Assembly: GCF_017921835.1 (NCBI RefSeq)
Contig: NZ_JAGEMN010000001.1
Location: 861,874 to 925,873 of the forward strand
Length of the DNA: 64,000 nt
Source: Sporosarcina sp. 6E9
GTDB taxonomy: Bacteria; Bacillota; Bacilli; Bacillales_A; Planococcaceae
Direction of reading: 5' to 3'
A model generated the notes under the pieces. That model saw only the letters and a program-made list of their open reading frames with translations, made no database searches and was not told the origin of the DNA. Every line of letters begins with the position of its first letter. Within the stretch, counting starts at the first letter, position 1. Of the stretch, positions 26,970-35,649 are shown one piece after another. The translations under genes were made by a program, and so were the position numbers.

Positions 26970-27773
26970 ATGAAACAAAATAGGGGATTACTTATTGTAT
27001 TGTCGATTATACTTTTCGTTGTGTTGGGAGGTTCTTTCTTTTGGCAGGCCTGGAATAAATTCGTAGAGGATTCGAACAACATCAAGATTGAAGATGAATC
27101 ATTTACAACGATCAACGTTTTATCCGACAATGCGAAAGTTAAAATTATGCCGACCACGAGTAAAACCACGACCATCGAATACACCGGAAAGAAAAGAAAA
27201 AACGCGAAATTTGATTTCGATGCAAATGTAACAAACGAAACTTTGGTCATAAATTTTAAGGAAAAGAGATGGAATTTCTTGCGTTTTGATTTATCATTTT
27301 CCAAAATGGAGTTATTAGTTAAAGTTCCTGAAAAACAATATGAATCCATTCAAGTGAAAAATAATAATGGTGAAATTTCGGCAGAAAACTTGGTAGTAAA
27401 AGAAGTTTCATTTGAAACTGATAACGGAAATATCGAATTGAAGCACGTCGACGCAGTTGCTACCTCTGTTCAATCAGATAACGGAAAAATTTATATAGAA
27501 CAAGTGAATGGTAAAATTATTGGAAAAACTGACAACGGACGGATTATGCTGATAACCGAGAATTTGGATCGCCACATCGATCTAATTACGGATAATGGTC
27601 GAATTGAAATTGTCACCGAAACCGAACCGACTAATTTGAAAATCGACGTGAAAACAGATAATGGGAAAATCGATGTTTTTGGAAAAAATAATGAGTTAAC
27701 CGTGTTTGGCAAAGGAGAAAACTTGATGAAGTTAAGGTCTGATAACGGCCGGATCAATGTTGACAAAAAGTAA
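26970..27773 (+). CDS. DUF4097-type membrane-anchored beta-repeat protein
   Basis: This 267-residue protein has a short cytoplasmic head, one N-terminal membrane helix (about 6-24) and an extracellular repeat domain. The domain contains repeated turns of the form D/N-N-G-x-I (NNNGEI, TDNGNI, SDNGKI, TDNGRI, TDNGRI, TDNGKI, SDNGRI), spaced roughly 18-22 residues, which fits the right-handed beta-solenoid of DUF4097 proteins. Function is unknown; members appear in envelope-stress contexts such as YvlB. The ATG at 26970 follows GGAGGTT. A terminator follows. Confidence 0.85.
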   Translation: MKQNRGLLIVLSIILFVVLGGSFFWQAWNKFVEDSNNIKIEDESFTTINVLSDNAKVKIMPTTSKTTTIEYTGKKRKNAKFDFDANVTNETLVINFKEKRWNFLRFDLSFSKMELLVKVPEKQYESIQVKNNNGEISAENLVVKEVSFETDNGNIELKHVDAVATSVQSDNGKIYIEQVNGKIIGKTDNGRIMLITENLDRHIDLITDNGRIEIVTETEPTNLKIDVKTDNGKIDVFGKNNELTVFGKGENLMKLRSDNGRINVDKK

Positions 27774-27794
27774 TCTTTACTTGCACACAATAAT

Positions 27795-27837
27795 AAAACC
27801 GTCCTCTGGCTAAAAAGCTAAGGGCGGTTTTATTTTA
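27795..27837. terminator. Terminator between the DUF4097 gene and the GH18 gene
   Basis: AAAACCGTCC / GGGCGGTTTT stem (one G-U pair) with a loop of about 17 nt and a T-rich tail, between convergent genes. Confidence 0.82.
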
Positions 27838-27848
27838 TTGTCGGTCAA

Positions 27849-28988
27849 TTACATTCTCTTTCGAATCGTAAAGTTGTCTTCAAGTAATGCCCAGTTTTGC
27901 GGATATGAATAGCCGAGGACCCAGTAACTGATGCCGCGCAATTTATATTGTTTTACCGCATCAAACTTTGCTTGTGCACTGCGGGCATCTTCAAACCACA
28001 CTTCATGTGTTTGACCTTGATCATCTGCGTATCGAAAGAAAGGGGACTGGGCTGTCTTATCGTATTGGATGGCTACATCATGTTGAACGGCACGCCGAAC
28101 CGCTTCTTGCTGACTGAATGTCTCCGCCTCTGTCCCAGCTACATGCGGGAGCACCCAGTCGCGCGCATAGATTTGAAAGCCGAAAAAAATCTTGTCCCTA
28201 GGAATTACAGTAACCGCATAATCAAGTACGCGTTTTATTTGATTGAGTGGTGAAATGGCTTGAGGCGGACCTAGCCGATACCCCCACTCATACGTCATTA
28301 TCACGACAAAATCAACGATTCTTCCATGTGCTTCATAATCATGGGCTTCATATAATAATCCTTTTTGTTCGGCGCTAACTTTTGGTGCCAGCGCGGTGGA
28401 TACAAAAAAACCTTCAGGGTGCAAGCGGTCTACTGTTAGTTGTAAAAACTGGTTGTAAAGAACGCGATCAGCCGGTAATACGTTTTCAAAGTCTATATTT
28501 ATTCCGCGGTATCCTTTATCTTTCATTAACGTTATTATATTCGTTAATAAACGTTCTTGAATGTTCGTATTTGATAGAATGGTATGTGCTAAAGTTGAAC
28601 CAGCTTCTGTAGCGCTAAAATTGGTGATGCACAAGACTGGGACGACTTTTTCTTCAATGGATGCTTGAATCATAGCAGAATCATCAATTGCTTCTAGGCC
28701 GCCAGCATCTGTCATCCGATAGGCGAATGGCATCCAATACGTTAAATCTTTACCAACCTCGTGTATCTCTGAGGCTCCTGTTTCTCCTGTATTGATTGTA
28801 TAGGCATTGACATCGATAACAGGCTTGGCTGTTGAAGGCGCTGCTGTTGGTATGATAATGGCCTGACCAACTAAGAGTTTTTCAGGTGATTCCAATTCAT
28901 TTACGTTAATGATTTGATCCATCGGCATACCGAATCGGCGGGATATATCCCATAATGATTCTCCTTTTTTCACAACATGGATCTGCAT
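27849..28988 (-). CDS. LysM-GH18 spore-cortex hydrolase (YaaH/SleL-like)
   Basis: This 379-residue protein has an N-terminal LysM peptidoglycan-binding domain (about 2-47: VKKGESLWDISRRFGM to LLVGQAIIIP) and a GH18 domain (about 80-370). The GH18 catalytic signature is GINIDFENV with the acid Glu; MTYEWGY and ISYWVLGY are the later strands. B. subtilis YaaH has two LysM domains; this copy has one. YaaH/SleL-type enzymes act on cortex muramic-lactam peptidoglycan during germination. There is no signal peptide, as is common for spore coat-localised members. Confidence 0.88.
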   Translation of the reverse strand: MQIHVVKKGESLWDISRRFGMPMDQIINVNELESPEKLLVGQAIIIPTAAPSTAKPVIDVNAYTINTGETGASEIHEVGKDLTYWMPFAYRMTDAGGLEAIDDSAMIQASIEEKVVPVLCITNFSATEAGSTLAHTILSNTNIQERLLTNIITLMKDKGYRGINIDFENVLPADRVLYNQFLQLTVDRLHPEGFFVSTALAPKVSAEQKGLLYEAHDYEAHGRIVDFVVIMTYEWGYRLGPPQAISPLNQIKRVLDYAVTVIPRDKIFFGFQIYARDWVLPHVAGTEAETFSQQEAVRRAVQHDVAIQYDKTAQSPFFRYADDQGQTHEVWFEDARSAQAKFDAVKQYKLRGISYWVLGYSYPQNWALLEDNFTIRKRM

Positions 28989-29031
28989 TCTACCACCTCT
29001 TATTAATCATTTACATGCATTACCCATTCAC

Positions 29032-29385
29032 TCACCAATGGAGTAACATAGCCAACTGACAACATCTTCCTGGAATTTCAGCGTTATCGAGTTTAATACG
29101 AATTCCTGTTGGGGTAAATGATGTTTCAACTTTCAATGTAATTCCAGTTGATTTTATTAATTCTTCTACTTTGTCAGCATTTGACAACTGGGCCTCGTTC
29201 ATTAGTTCGTAGGCAAATTCTTTAGACGTGCTAATTTTTTCTACTAATTTATTAGCTTCCTTCATAAGTTCCTGAAACCTTATCGCAGAAACATTTAGAA
29301 GCTGGGGATCAACAGGTGGGAACGGATTTGGATCCACGGCAATTTGTGTATGGGGGTTCAAGGATGAATAATAGACATAGTGCAA
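29032..29385 (-). CDS. Hypothetical 117-residue protein
   Basis: The start is TTG after a perfect AAAGGAGG. The N-terminus is rich in Pro (HTQIAVDPNPFPPVDP). It is followed by an amphipathic helix (FQELMKEANKLVEKI) and a C-terminal segment ending in PGRCCQLAMLLHW with a Cys-Cys pair. No membrane helix or signal. No family was recognised with confidence. The proline-rich start and neighbouring spore hydrolase suggest a spore-associated protein, but this is a guess. Confidence 0.65.
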   Translation of the reverse strand: MHYVYYSSLNPHTQIAVDPNPFPPVDPQLLNVSAIRFQELMKEANKLVEKISTSKEFAYELMNEAQLSNADKVEELIKSTGITLKVETSFTPTGIRIKLDNAEIPGRCCQLAMLLHW

Positions 29386-29468
29386 AAAATAGTCCTCCTT
29401 TCTACTTAACGAATACCCTATCCTATGTATTGGAGCCGGAAGAAGTTATGATTAGCCGAAGAAGGATG

Positions 29469-29497
29469 ATTGGAAGAATCCATGAATAATGGTAAAA
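29469..29497 (+). promoter_or_regulatory. Sigma-A promoter of the mevalonate operon
   Basis: TTGGAA (29469-29474), a 17-bp spacer and TGg-TAAAAT (extended -10) lie 68 bp before mvaK1. Confidence 0.7.
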
Positions 29498-29564
29498 TCA
29501 AAGGGAAAGTATTTTTCATGCGGTGCAATGAGCATGTACCTAATTTAGAAAGTGAGGTCACTGT

Positions 29565-30518
29565 ATGGTTGCCATACCTCGTAAAACTGCAGTTGGCACT
29601 GCACATAGTAAGTTAATATTGATAGGAGAGCATGCGGTTGTCTACGGCAAGCCGGCGATTGCACTCCCATTTCCAGCGATTGAAGCACGCGCTACAATCG
29701 AAGAACTAAACAATTATAAAACAATTTTATTTGAATCGCCGTATTATAGTGGTCATTATGATGAAATACCTGACAGAATGGAAGGCATTTCGGTTTGTAT
29801 CACTGAAACCCTTAAATACCTAAAACAAAAACCGGAAGGACTTAGAATTTCATTAGAATCTACAATACCTCTGGGACGTGGACTAGGTTCAAGTGCAGCA
29901 ATTGCAATTTCGATTGTAAGGGGCTTGTTTAATTATTATAGACAAGCACTTCATGATGAAAAGCTGACAGAACTTGTCCACCTAGCCGAAACCTATGCGC
30001 ATGGAAATCCTAGCGGAATCGATGCGGCGGCGTCGTCAAATGACCATCCAATTTGGTTTGAACGGGGAAATCCGATCACTTCTTTGGAAATAGGCTATTC
30101 GTTTTATTTAGTTGTTGCGGATACAGGTCGAATTGGCAATACACGCGGTGCTGTTGAAAGTATTAAAGAAAAATATAATCTTAATAAAGCCAAAACCGAA
30201 GAATCTCTTCATGCAATAGAAGAAAATACATTTAGGGCGAAAGTCGCGCTCATTCGTGGCGAGATTGAAGTTCTAGGAGAAACCCTCGACGTCGCGCAAC
30301 ATGAGCTTACGCTGTTAGGTGTGAGTGATTCAGGTATCAATCGATTGGTTTCAGCAGCAAAAGATAAAGGTGCGCTTGGGGCTAAGTTAACAGGTGGCGG
30401 CCGAGGTGGATGCATACTCGCACTTGCAAGAGACCCACAACATGCAAAAGAACTTGAAGCGTCATTACTTGCGGCAGGCGCTTTTCAAACCTGGAGTTTC
30501 AAAGCAGGAAAAAATTGA
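29565..30518 (+). CDS. mvaK1: Mevalonate kinase
   Basis: This 317-residue GHMP kinase phosphorylates mevalonate. It has the substrate-binding N-terminal motif LIGEHAVVYGKPAIALP, ATP-binding PLGRGLGSSAA, and the C-terminal GHMP motif LTGGGRGGCILAL. It opens a four-gene operon mvaK1-mvaD-mvaK2-fni that converts mevalonate to isopentenyl and dimethylallyl diphosphate. Start GTG/ATG: ATG at 29565, after GTGAGG. HMG-CoA synthase and reductase must be encoded elsewhere. Confidence 0.95.
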   Translation: MVAIPRKTAVGTAHSKLILIGEHAVVYGKPAIALPFPAIEARATIEELNNYKTILFESPYYSGHYDEIPDRMEGISVCITETLKYLKQKPEGLRISLESTIPLGRGLGSSAAIAISIVRGLFNYYRQALHDEKLTELVHLAETYAHGNPSGIDAAASSNDHPIWFERGNPITSLEIGYSFYLVVADTGRIGNTRGAVESIKEKYNLNKAKTEESLHAIEENTFRAKVALIRGEIEVLGETLDVAQHELTLLGVSDSGINRLVSAAKDKGALGAKLTGGGRGGCILALARDPQHAKELEASLLAAGAFQTWSFKAGKN

Positions 30519-30554
30519 TAGGATTTTGAATTCATTTATGAAAGGAATGTAAAT

Positions 30555-31556
30555 TTGGAGGCAACAGCTAAGGCTCATACGAATATTGCTTTAATTAAAT
30601 ATTGGGGAAAACGAGATGAAGATTTGTTTTTACCGATGAATAATAATCTGTCCATTACGTTGGACCAGTTTTATACAATAACTTCTGTCCAGTTTTGCGA
30701 ATGCTTGACTTCGGACAAATTATTTTTAAATGATACATTAGCCACTGAAGATGAAACAAAAAAGGTTAGTCGATTATTAGACATCATACGAAATATGTCA
30801 GGCTCGAAATTGTATGCAATAGTAGATTCCATAAACAAAGTGCCAACTGCCGCAGGTTTCGCTTCTTCGGCATCAGGTTTCGCAGCGTTAGCCGCCGCGG
30901 CAACAAAAGCATTGGGCATGGATATCGATAAACAAACTTTATCCACAATAGCACGCCAGGGATCAGGTTCTGCCTGTCGGTCAATATACGGCGGTTATGT
31001 AGAATGGAAAAAAGGTGAGCGACCTGACGGGACAGACTCCTATGCTGAACAAATTCTACCGGAAGAAGAATGGGATCTAAGCATTTTATCCGTCCTTTTA
31101 GAACCTAAAGAGAAAAAGATCTTAAGTCGTGAGGGGATGAAACGCTCTGTTGACACATCACCATTTTATCAAGGTTGGTTAGATACTGTTGATGAAGATT
31201 TGGCTGTCGCTAAAGAAGCCATCTCCGAGCGCAACTTCGAGATGCTAGGGGATGTCCTTGAAAGAAATGCCATGAAGATGCACGCCACAACATTAGGAGC
31301 CAATCCGCCATTCATGTATTGGCAAAGCGCGACTATCGATGTTATGGAGAAAGTTCAAGAATTAAGGGAGTCGGGGATTCATGCGTATTTCACAATTGAC
31401 GCCGGTCCGAATGTTAAAGTTCTTTGTCAGCCAAAAGACGAGGCATACGTCAGAGAAGCGTTAATGACCGTGTCTTCTGTACAAGATGTGTTTACTTGTC
31501 ACCCAGGTCCGGGGATTTCTTACTTGCCTCAGACTAAAAGAAAGACGTGTTGCTAA
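30555..31556 (+). CDS. mvaD: Diphosphomevalonate decarboxylase
   Basis: This 333-residue GHMP enzyme catalyses ATP-dependent decarboxylation of mevalonate diphosphate to IPP. Signatures are AHTNIALIKYWGKRD near the N-terminus, ASSASGFAALAAAA for ATP binding, and YFTIDAGPNVKVLC near the C-terminus. Start TTG after AAAGGAATG. The stop is 2 bp before the mvaK2 start, consistent with translational coupling. Confidence 0.96.
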   Translation: MEATAKAHTNIALIKYWGKRDEDLFLPMNNNLSITLDQFYTITSVQFCECLTSDKLFLNDTLATEDETKKVSRLLDIIRNMSGSKLYAIVDSINKVPTAAGFASSASGFAALAAAATKALGMDIDKQTLSTIARQGSGSACRSIYGGYVEWKKGERPDGTDSYAEQILPEEEWDLSILSVLLEPKEKKILSREGMKRSVDTSPFYQGWLDTVDEDLAVAKEAISERNFEMLGDVLERNAMKMHATTLGANPPFMYWQSATIDVMEKVQELRESGIHAYFTIDAGPNVKVLCQPKDEAYVREALMTVSSVQDVFTCHPGPGISYLPQTKRKTCC

Positions 31557-31558
31557 TT

Positions 31559-32644
31559 ATGAAAACCACCACACATCATATCAAAGTACCAGGAAAACTG
31601 ATGATTGCCGGTGAATATTCCGTGTTGGAACCCGACAGGCGAGCAATTGTCGTTGCTGTTAACCGATATATGAATGCAGAAATAAAGAAAAATGAACGAA
31701 ATCTTCTCTCACTACCGCAATTGGGGTTAAATGATATTACATGGGATTCCGATGGTGTGGAAGTGAATTTTAGTAGTTCTGATTCGAAGTTGACCTTTAT
31801 TCGAAATGCAATCAGTACATTCAATGCATTTATAGCTGAAAAATCGATTCAACCTCACACATTTTCTTTGTTGATCACCAGCGAGTTGGATGATTCGTCC
31901 GGTAAAAAATACGGCTTAGGCTCGAGTGCTGCAGTAGTTGTTACGACCATTACATCATTGTTTAAGTTTTACGGATTAAAACCGACTGCTGAATTGATCT
32001 ATAAACTTTCTGCAATCGCACATTTCAAAACACAAGGTAATGGATCCTGTGCGGATATTGCCGCTTCTACTTACGGCGGATGGATTCAATACGCCGCTTT
32101 TACATCCACATGGCTATTAGAGGAACTCCGAAAAGAAACGCCAATCCGAAAAATCGTCGAGCAGAGGTGGCCAAGTCTTTTAATTGAAAACATTACCTCG
32201 CCAAACGATCTGATCCTTTGCGTCGGATGGACAGGTAACGTAGCTGCCACAGCACCAATGGTTACCAAAATCAACCAATTGCGTGTTAGCCGACCAACAG
32301 AGTACGTAAACTTTATTGAGAGAAGCGAAAAAGCAGTCAGTAAACTTATTGAGAGTTTCGCGGAAAATGATGTCCATACGGCGATAATAAGTCTCAAAGA
32401 AAATCGTGAAGCGATTCAATTATTAAGTGACTCTGCAGCGGTTAATATAGAGACACCCAAACTTAAAGCGTTAATTCAGTTGGCTGATAAGTATGGGAGT
32501 GGCAAAACATCAGGCGCTGGCGGCGGCGATTGTGGAATTGCTTTTGTTCAGAATAACTTGGATGCACAGCATTTGTATCATGAATGGAATTCAGCAGATA
32601 TATTACCTTTACACCTGCACGTTTCTAAATTTGGTGCATTATGA
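31559..32644 (+). CDS. mvaK2: Phosphomevalonate kinase
   Basis: This is a 361-residue GHMP kinase making mevalonate-5-diphosphate. The signatures are KVPGKLMIAGEYSVLEPDRRAIV near the N-terminus, YGLGSSAAVVV for ATP binding, and SGAGGGDCGIAF at the C-terminus. The ATG at 31559 lies just after the mvaD stop; no clear SD is present, so it likely depends on coupling. The order mvaK1-mvaD-mvaK2 matches that in staphylococci and streptococci. Confidence 0.95.
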   Translation: MKTTTHHIKVPGKLMIAGEYSVLEPDRRAIVVAVNRYMNAEIKKNERNLLSLPQLGLNDITWDSDGVEVNFSSSDSKLTFIRNAISTFNAFIAEKSIQPHTFSLLITSELDDSSGKKYGLGSSAAVVVTTITSLFKFYGLKPTAELIYKLSAIAHFKTQGNGSCADIAASTYGGWIQYAAFTSTWLLEELRKETPIRKIVEQRWPSLLIENITSPNDLILCVGWTGNVAATAPMVTKINQLRVSRPTEYVNFIERSEKAVSKLIESFAENDVHTAIISLKENREAIQLLSDSAAVNIETPKLKALIQLADKYGSGKTSGAGGGDCGIAFVQNNLDAQHLYHEWNSADILPLHLHVSKFGAL

Positions 32645-32681
32645 TTCACTTTCTACATAAAGAATTAGGGGGCGCGATTAA

Positions 32682-33716
32682 ATGACTGGTCCTATTGATA
32701 AAAGGAAATCAGAACATATTCAAATTGCATTGGAAGAAAAAGTAACGGGGCATTCAATATCAACCGGATTCGAACGCGTCAATTTTCTTCATAATGCTTT
32801 ACCCGAAATAGACTTTGACGAAATATCCATTCATACAAAGTTTTTGGAACATGAATGTAAAACACCATTTTTAATCAGTTCAATGACTGGCGGCGCTGAA
32901 TTTGCAGAAACGATTAATCGAAATTTAGCCGAAGCGGCCGAAGAGAGGGGTTGGGTCTTAGCATTAGGATCTACACGTGCATTAATTGAAAGCGAAAAGT
33001 TTCGTTCTTCCTTCCAAGTGAGAAAATATGCACCAAGTATCCCGATTATCGCAAATCTAGGCGCAGTCCAATTCAACTATGGTTTTGGAACGGATGAATG
33101 TAGACGGATTATCGAAATGACGGAGTCGGATGCACTTGTTCTGCATTTGAATAGTATTCAAGAAGTCATTCAGCCTGAGGGGAATACAAATTTCAAGAAT
33201 TTATTACTAAAAATCGAACAACTTTGTGCTGAAGTTGGCGTTCCGGTCGGCGTCAAAGAAGTCGGATGGGGAATTGACGGTGCGACAGCTAAAAAATTAT
33301 GTGATGTGGGTATTTCCTTTATCGATGTTGCAGGTGCTGGTGGTACTTCATGGAGTCAAGTTGAGAAATTCCGTTCTTCAATTCCAGTAAAAAGAAACGC
33401 GGCAGACGCTTTCAGCGAATGGGGCATCCCGACCGTAGATTGCATTACATCCGTTAGAGATCACATCGAAAGCCAACCTGTGATTGCAAGCGGCGGCGTG
33501 AAGACGGGTGTTGATGCAGCCAAGGCGATTGCCTTAGGCAGTGACCTGGTCGGTGTTGGACGTTCTATATTGAAAGAAGCCACTCAATCTCTAGAAGATG
33601 TGATGGAAGTCATGGAGACGAGAGAATTAGAACTTCGCCTAGCGATGTTCGGTATTGGGGCTTCGAACCTTAAAGAACTACAAGAAACAGATCGTTTAAG
33701 AGTAGAGTCAAGATAA
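32682..33716 (+). CDS. fni: Type 2 isopentenyl-diphosphate delta-isomerase
   Basis: This is a 344-residue FMN-dependent isomerase interconverting IPP and DMAPP. Signatures are NKRKSEHI-like DKRKSEHIQIAL at the start, PFLISSMTGG, LHLNSIQEVIQPEGNTNF, VKEVGWGI, GTSWSQVE and SGGVKTGVDAAKAIALG. The SD GGGGGC precedes the ATG. It closes the mevalonate operon; a terminator follows directly. The gene is often separate in staphylococci but joined to the operon in streptococci, as here. Confidence 0.95.
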   Translation: MTGPIDKRKSEHIQIALEEKVTGHSISTGFERVNFLHNALPEIDFDEISIHTKFLEHECKTPFLISSMTGGAEFAETINRNLAEAAEERGWVLALGSTRALIESEKFRSSFQVRKYAPSIPIIANLGAVQFNYGFGTDECRRIIEMTESDALVLHLNSIQEVIQPEGNTNFKNLLLKIEQLCAEVGVPVGVKEVGWGIDGATAKKLCDVGISFIDVAGAGGTSWSQVEKFRSSIPVKRNAADAFSEWGIPTVDCITSVRDHIESQPVIASGGVKTGVDAAKAIALGSDLVGVGRSILKEATQSLEDVMEVMETRELELRLAMFGIGASNLKELQETDRLRVESR

Positions 33717-33762
33717 AAAAAGTAGTACAGACTAAAGATATAGTTTGTACTACTTTTTGTTT
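33717..33762 (+). terminator. Terminator of the mevalonate operon
   Basis: The arms AAAAAGTAGTACAgACTA and TAGTtTGTACTACTTTTT pair around a short loop, with a T-run after. Confidence 0.93.
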
Positions 33763-33855
33763 TGTCATTTATAAGCGGAACCATTTATTTCAACTTTGAA
33801 TAATATGCGGATAGGGTCATTTATCCCGCATAATATCCTGGAAGGGAATGGAGAA

Positions 33856-34041
33856 ATGGTACGAATCATTCTGGCAGCGATAACCGCTGGCGTAGGATTT
33901 GGAATCCTAGCTGCAACTGTTACTCGTAATCTAACAATAGAGGGGATGGCTATGGGGCTGACTTCAATTGGATTGGTGATTGCCTTGTCTGGAATTGCAT
34001 ATGTATATAATAAAAAACATGATACGAGCACTATCCATTGA
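33856..34041 (+). CDS. Small two-helix membrane protein, unknown
   Basis: This 61-residue protein starts MVRIILAAITAGVGFGI, with two hydrophobic segments (about 3-19 and 34-52) and a short charged tail (NKKHDTSTIH). The ATG at 33856 follows GAAGGG. A longer frame upstream lacks an SD. No family recognised. A small terminator follows. Confidence 0.6.
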   Translation: MVRIILAAITAGVGFGILAATVTRNLTIEGMAMGLTSIGLVIALSGIAYVYNKKHDTSTIH

Positions 34042-34067
34042 GCCTACATTTAGGCTTTTTATTTTTT
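34041..34067 (+). terminator. Terminator after the small membrane gene
   Basis: AGCCTA / TAGGCT 6-bp stem with a 4-nt loop and a T-run. Confidence 0.6.
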
Positions 34068-34166
34068 CGAATTAATACGGAATCGTCATAATGAAGCGCT
34101 GGACAGGCATAAACTAATTAACTGGGTTCAGTTTTCCCAAAAAAGAGTAGAAGGGATGTTCATTAG

Positions 34167-34586
34167 GTGCACTCAAAACTATCTTTGGTGTTTGGAAGTC
34201 TAATTGCCGCATTTCTATTAGTTTATGGGACTGCAATTATGAATTGGATGCTGATAGGCGAGTATTATTTGAACGGGGGACTGTTGGACGTTAACTATAC
34301 TTATTTATCGTTGCTATGTGCGGTTCCGTTTGTGCTAGGAAGTTTGTTAAAACTGAATATCACACCGAAAAACCGCTTAACTTTTATTATTGTCTCCGGA
34401 TTATTATTTGCGGTACTTTTTACGACGGTCCATTGGGCTTTTGTATATTACGGCGTAGAGATGGCGGCGGATGTATTATTTAGAACATTACTCGTGCTAC
34501 CGATTAGTGCTCTATTGGTAGTATTTGCGGTGTTTATAGGTTTTAATATGGAAGGTAATCTTGGAAAAGAATCGGATATTATTTAG
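34167..34586 (+). CDS. Four-helix membrane protein, unknown
   Basis: This is a 139-residue membrane protein with four hydrophobic segments. The start is GTG after AGAAGGGATG with long spacing. Residues such as NWMLIGEYYLNGGLLDVNYT form the first outer loop. No domain recognised. It is followed by a strong terminator and so is likely monocistronic. Confidence 0.65.
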   Translation: MHSKLSLVFGSLIAAFLLVYGTAIMNWMLIGEYYLNGGLLDVNYTYLSLLCAVPFVLGSLLKLNITPKNRLTFIIVSGLLFAVLFTTVHWAFVYYGVEMAADVLFRTLLVLPISALLVVFAVFIGFNMEGNLGKESDII

Positions 34587-34637
34587 TAAGTCTACTCGAT
34601 ATGGTGAGTCTATTCCAAGGTAGTCGCTATTACAATT

Positions 34638-34673
34638 GGTCGTTCGATGCACAAACATCGGACGACCTTTTTT
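34638..34673 (+). terminator. Terminator after the four-helix membrane gene
   Basis: GGTCGTtCGATG / CATCGgACGACC stem with a 6-nt loop and a run of Ts. Confidence 0.9.
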
Positions 34674-34793
34674 ATTTTCCATATAATCTTATTCGAACTA
34701 AAGGGGAAAAAATATAATGTAAATTATCATCAATCTTTTTCCATGTTCATCATTTACTAAAGAGAAGAGAAATCCGTATACGGGGGGATAGAC

Positions 34794-34958
34794 ATGGGGA
34801 AAAGTAACAGAGGTAAAGCGTTGAAACGAATACCTTCAAAAGGTAGAGGCGAGTGTCCGATTTGTTTCCGAAAAAGAATAAAACTATTGTATGAGTATGA
34901 AATGGAAACCAATGAAACGGTTAAAGTGTGCAAGAATTGCAGACAGAAATCATACTAA
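34794..34958 (+). CDS. Small zinc-ribbon protein
   Basis: This is a 54-residue basic protein. Two CxxC pairs (Cys21/Cys24 in CPIC and Cys46/Cys49 in CKNC), 22 residues apart, form a zinc ribbon. The N-terminal MGKSNRGKALKRIPSKGRG is strongly basic. A strong GGGGGG SD precedes the ATG at 34794. Such proteins may bind RNA or the ribosome, but no family name is claimed. It lies between terminators as its own transcript. Confidence 0.8.
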   Translation: MGKSNRGKALKRIPSKGRGECPICFRKRIKLLYEYEMETNETVKVCKNCRQKSY

Positions 34959-35013
34959 AATGATTGCATCAAAGAATTAATTTATCCATAGATTATTTCA
35001 TTTAAATGACGAT

Positions 35014-35067
35014 AAAAAGTTCGACTATCTAATTGAATATACCATTAGTTTGATTAGATAGTCGAAC
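35014..35067 (-). terminator. Terminator for the DUF2500 gene
   Basis: GTTCGACTATCTAAT (35019-35033) and its exact complement (35053-35067) form a 15-bp stem around a 19-nt loop. On the minus strand this is followed by TTTTT, fitting a terminator of the gene ending at 35112. Confidence 0.85.
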
Positions 35068-35111
35068 TCAAAAAATGTTAGACCTCTTAAACTGATAAAC
35101 GTTTGAGCGTA

Positions 35112-35495
35112 CTATGTGTCAATATTACGTGCAAACCCAAGATAACGAGTGCCTTGGAAAGAAAGTTTTCCAATATCTGTTTCCGCTAACATTCCATATT
35201 GTGAACCGTTTAACGAAAACTCTGTTCGATCTCCACTTTCAAATTGAAACGTTACATAATAGGACGTTGTCGTCGACGAATGCATATGATCCGTCGCGTG
35301 ATGGCTACTTCCAGAAGTATTCGTTCTTTTCGCAACAACTTGAGCAGGAACAGTCAATTTCGGGGAATTATTGTTTGAATTCCATTCTTTTACTCCTTTA
35401 ACGACAATAAAAATAAAAACAATAAAAATGCCAATTATGAAAATAGGAACAATCGTAAACATCGCATTTCCAATAGGATCAGGTTCAAAGTACAT
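35112..35495 (-). CDS. DUF2500 family membrane protein
   Basis: This 127-residue protein has one N-terminal membrane helix (IVPIFIIGIFIVFIFIVV), a Ser/Thr/His-rich linker (TSGSSHHATDHMHSSTTT) and a small beta domain, YYVTFQFESGDRTEFSLNG then YGMLAETDIGKLSFQGTRYLGF, as in DUF2500. Function is unknown. ATG 35495 is chosen because the in-frame TTG 35510 overlaps the SD GGAGG. Confidence 0.82.
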   Translation of the reverse strand: MYFEPDPIGNAMFTIVPIFIIGIFIVFIFIVVKGVKEWNSNNNSPKLTVPAQVVAKRTNTSGSSHHATDHMHSSTTTSYYVTFQFESGDRTEFSLNGSQYGMLAETDIGKLSFQGTRYLGFARNIDT

Positions 35496-35649
35496 TTGCA
35501 GCGCCTCCAATCGTTCTGACTAGCAATTATACGTTTCTTGTAACGAAAGGTTTCACTTTAGGAATCCGATTTTAATATAATTTCGAATGAAACTTTTCTT
35601 TCATTCCAACGTATCAGAGATAGTATGTATATGGGAGGAGATAGAAGTT

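Noticed and set aside
35114..35401. Plus-strand 95-residue ORF opposite DUF2500
   Set aside because: It is antisense to a well-supported family protein and lacks an SD.
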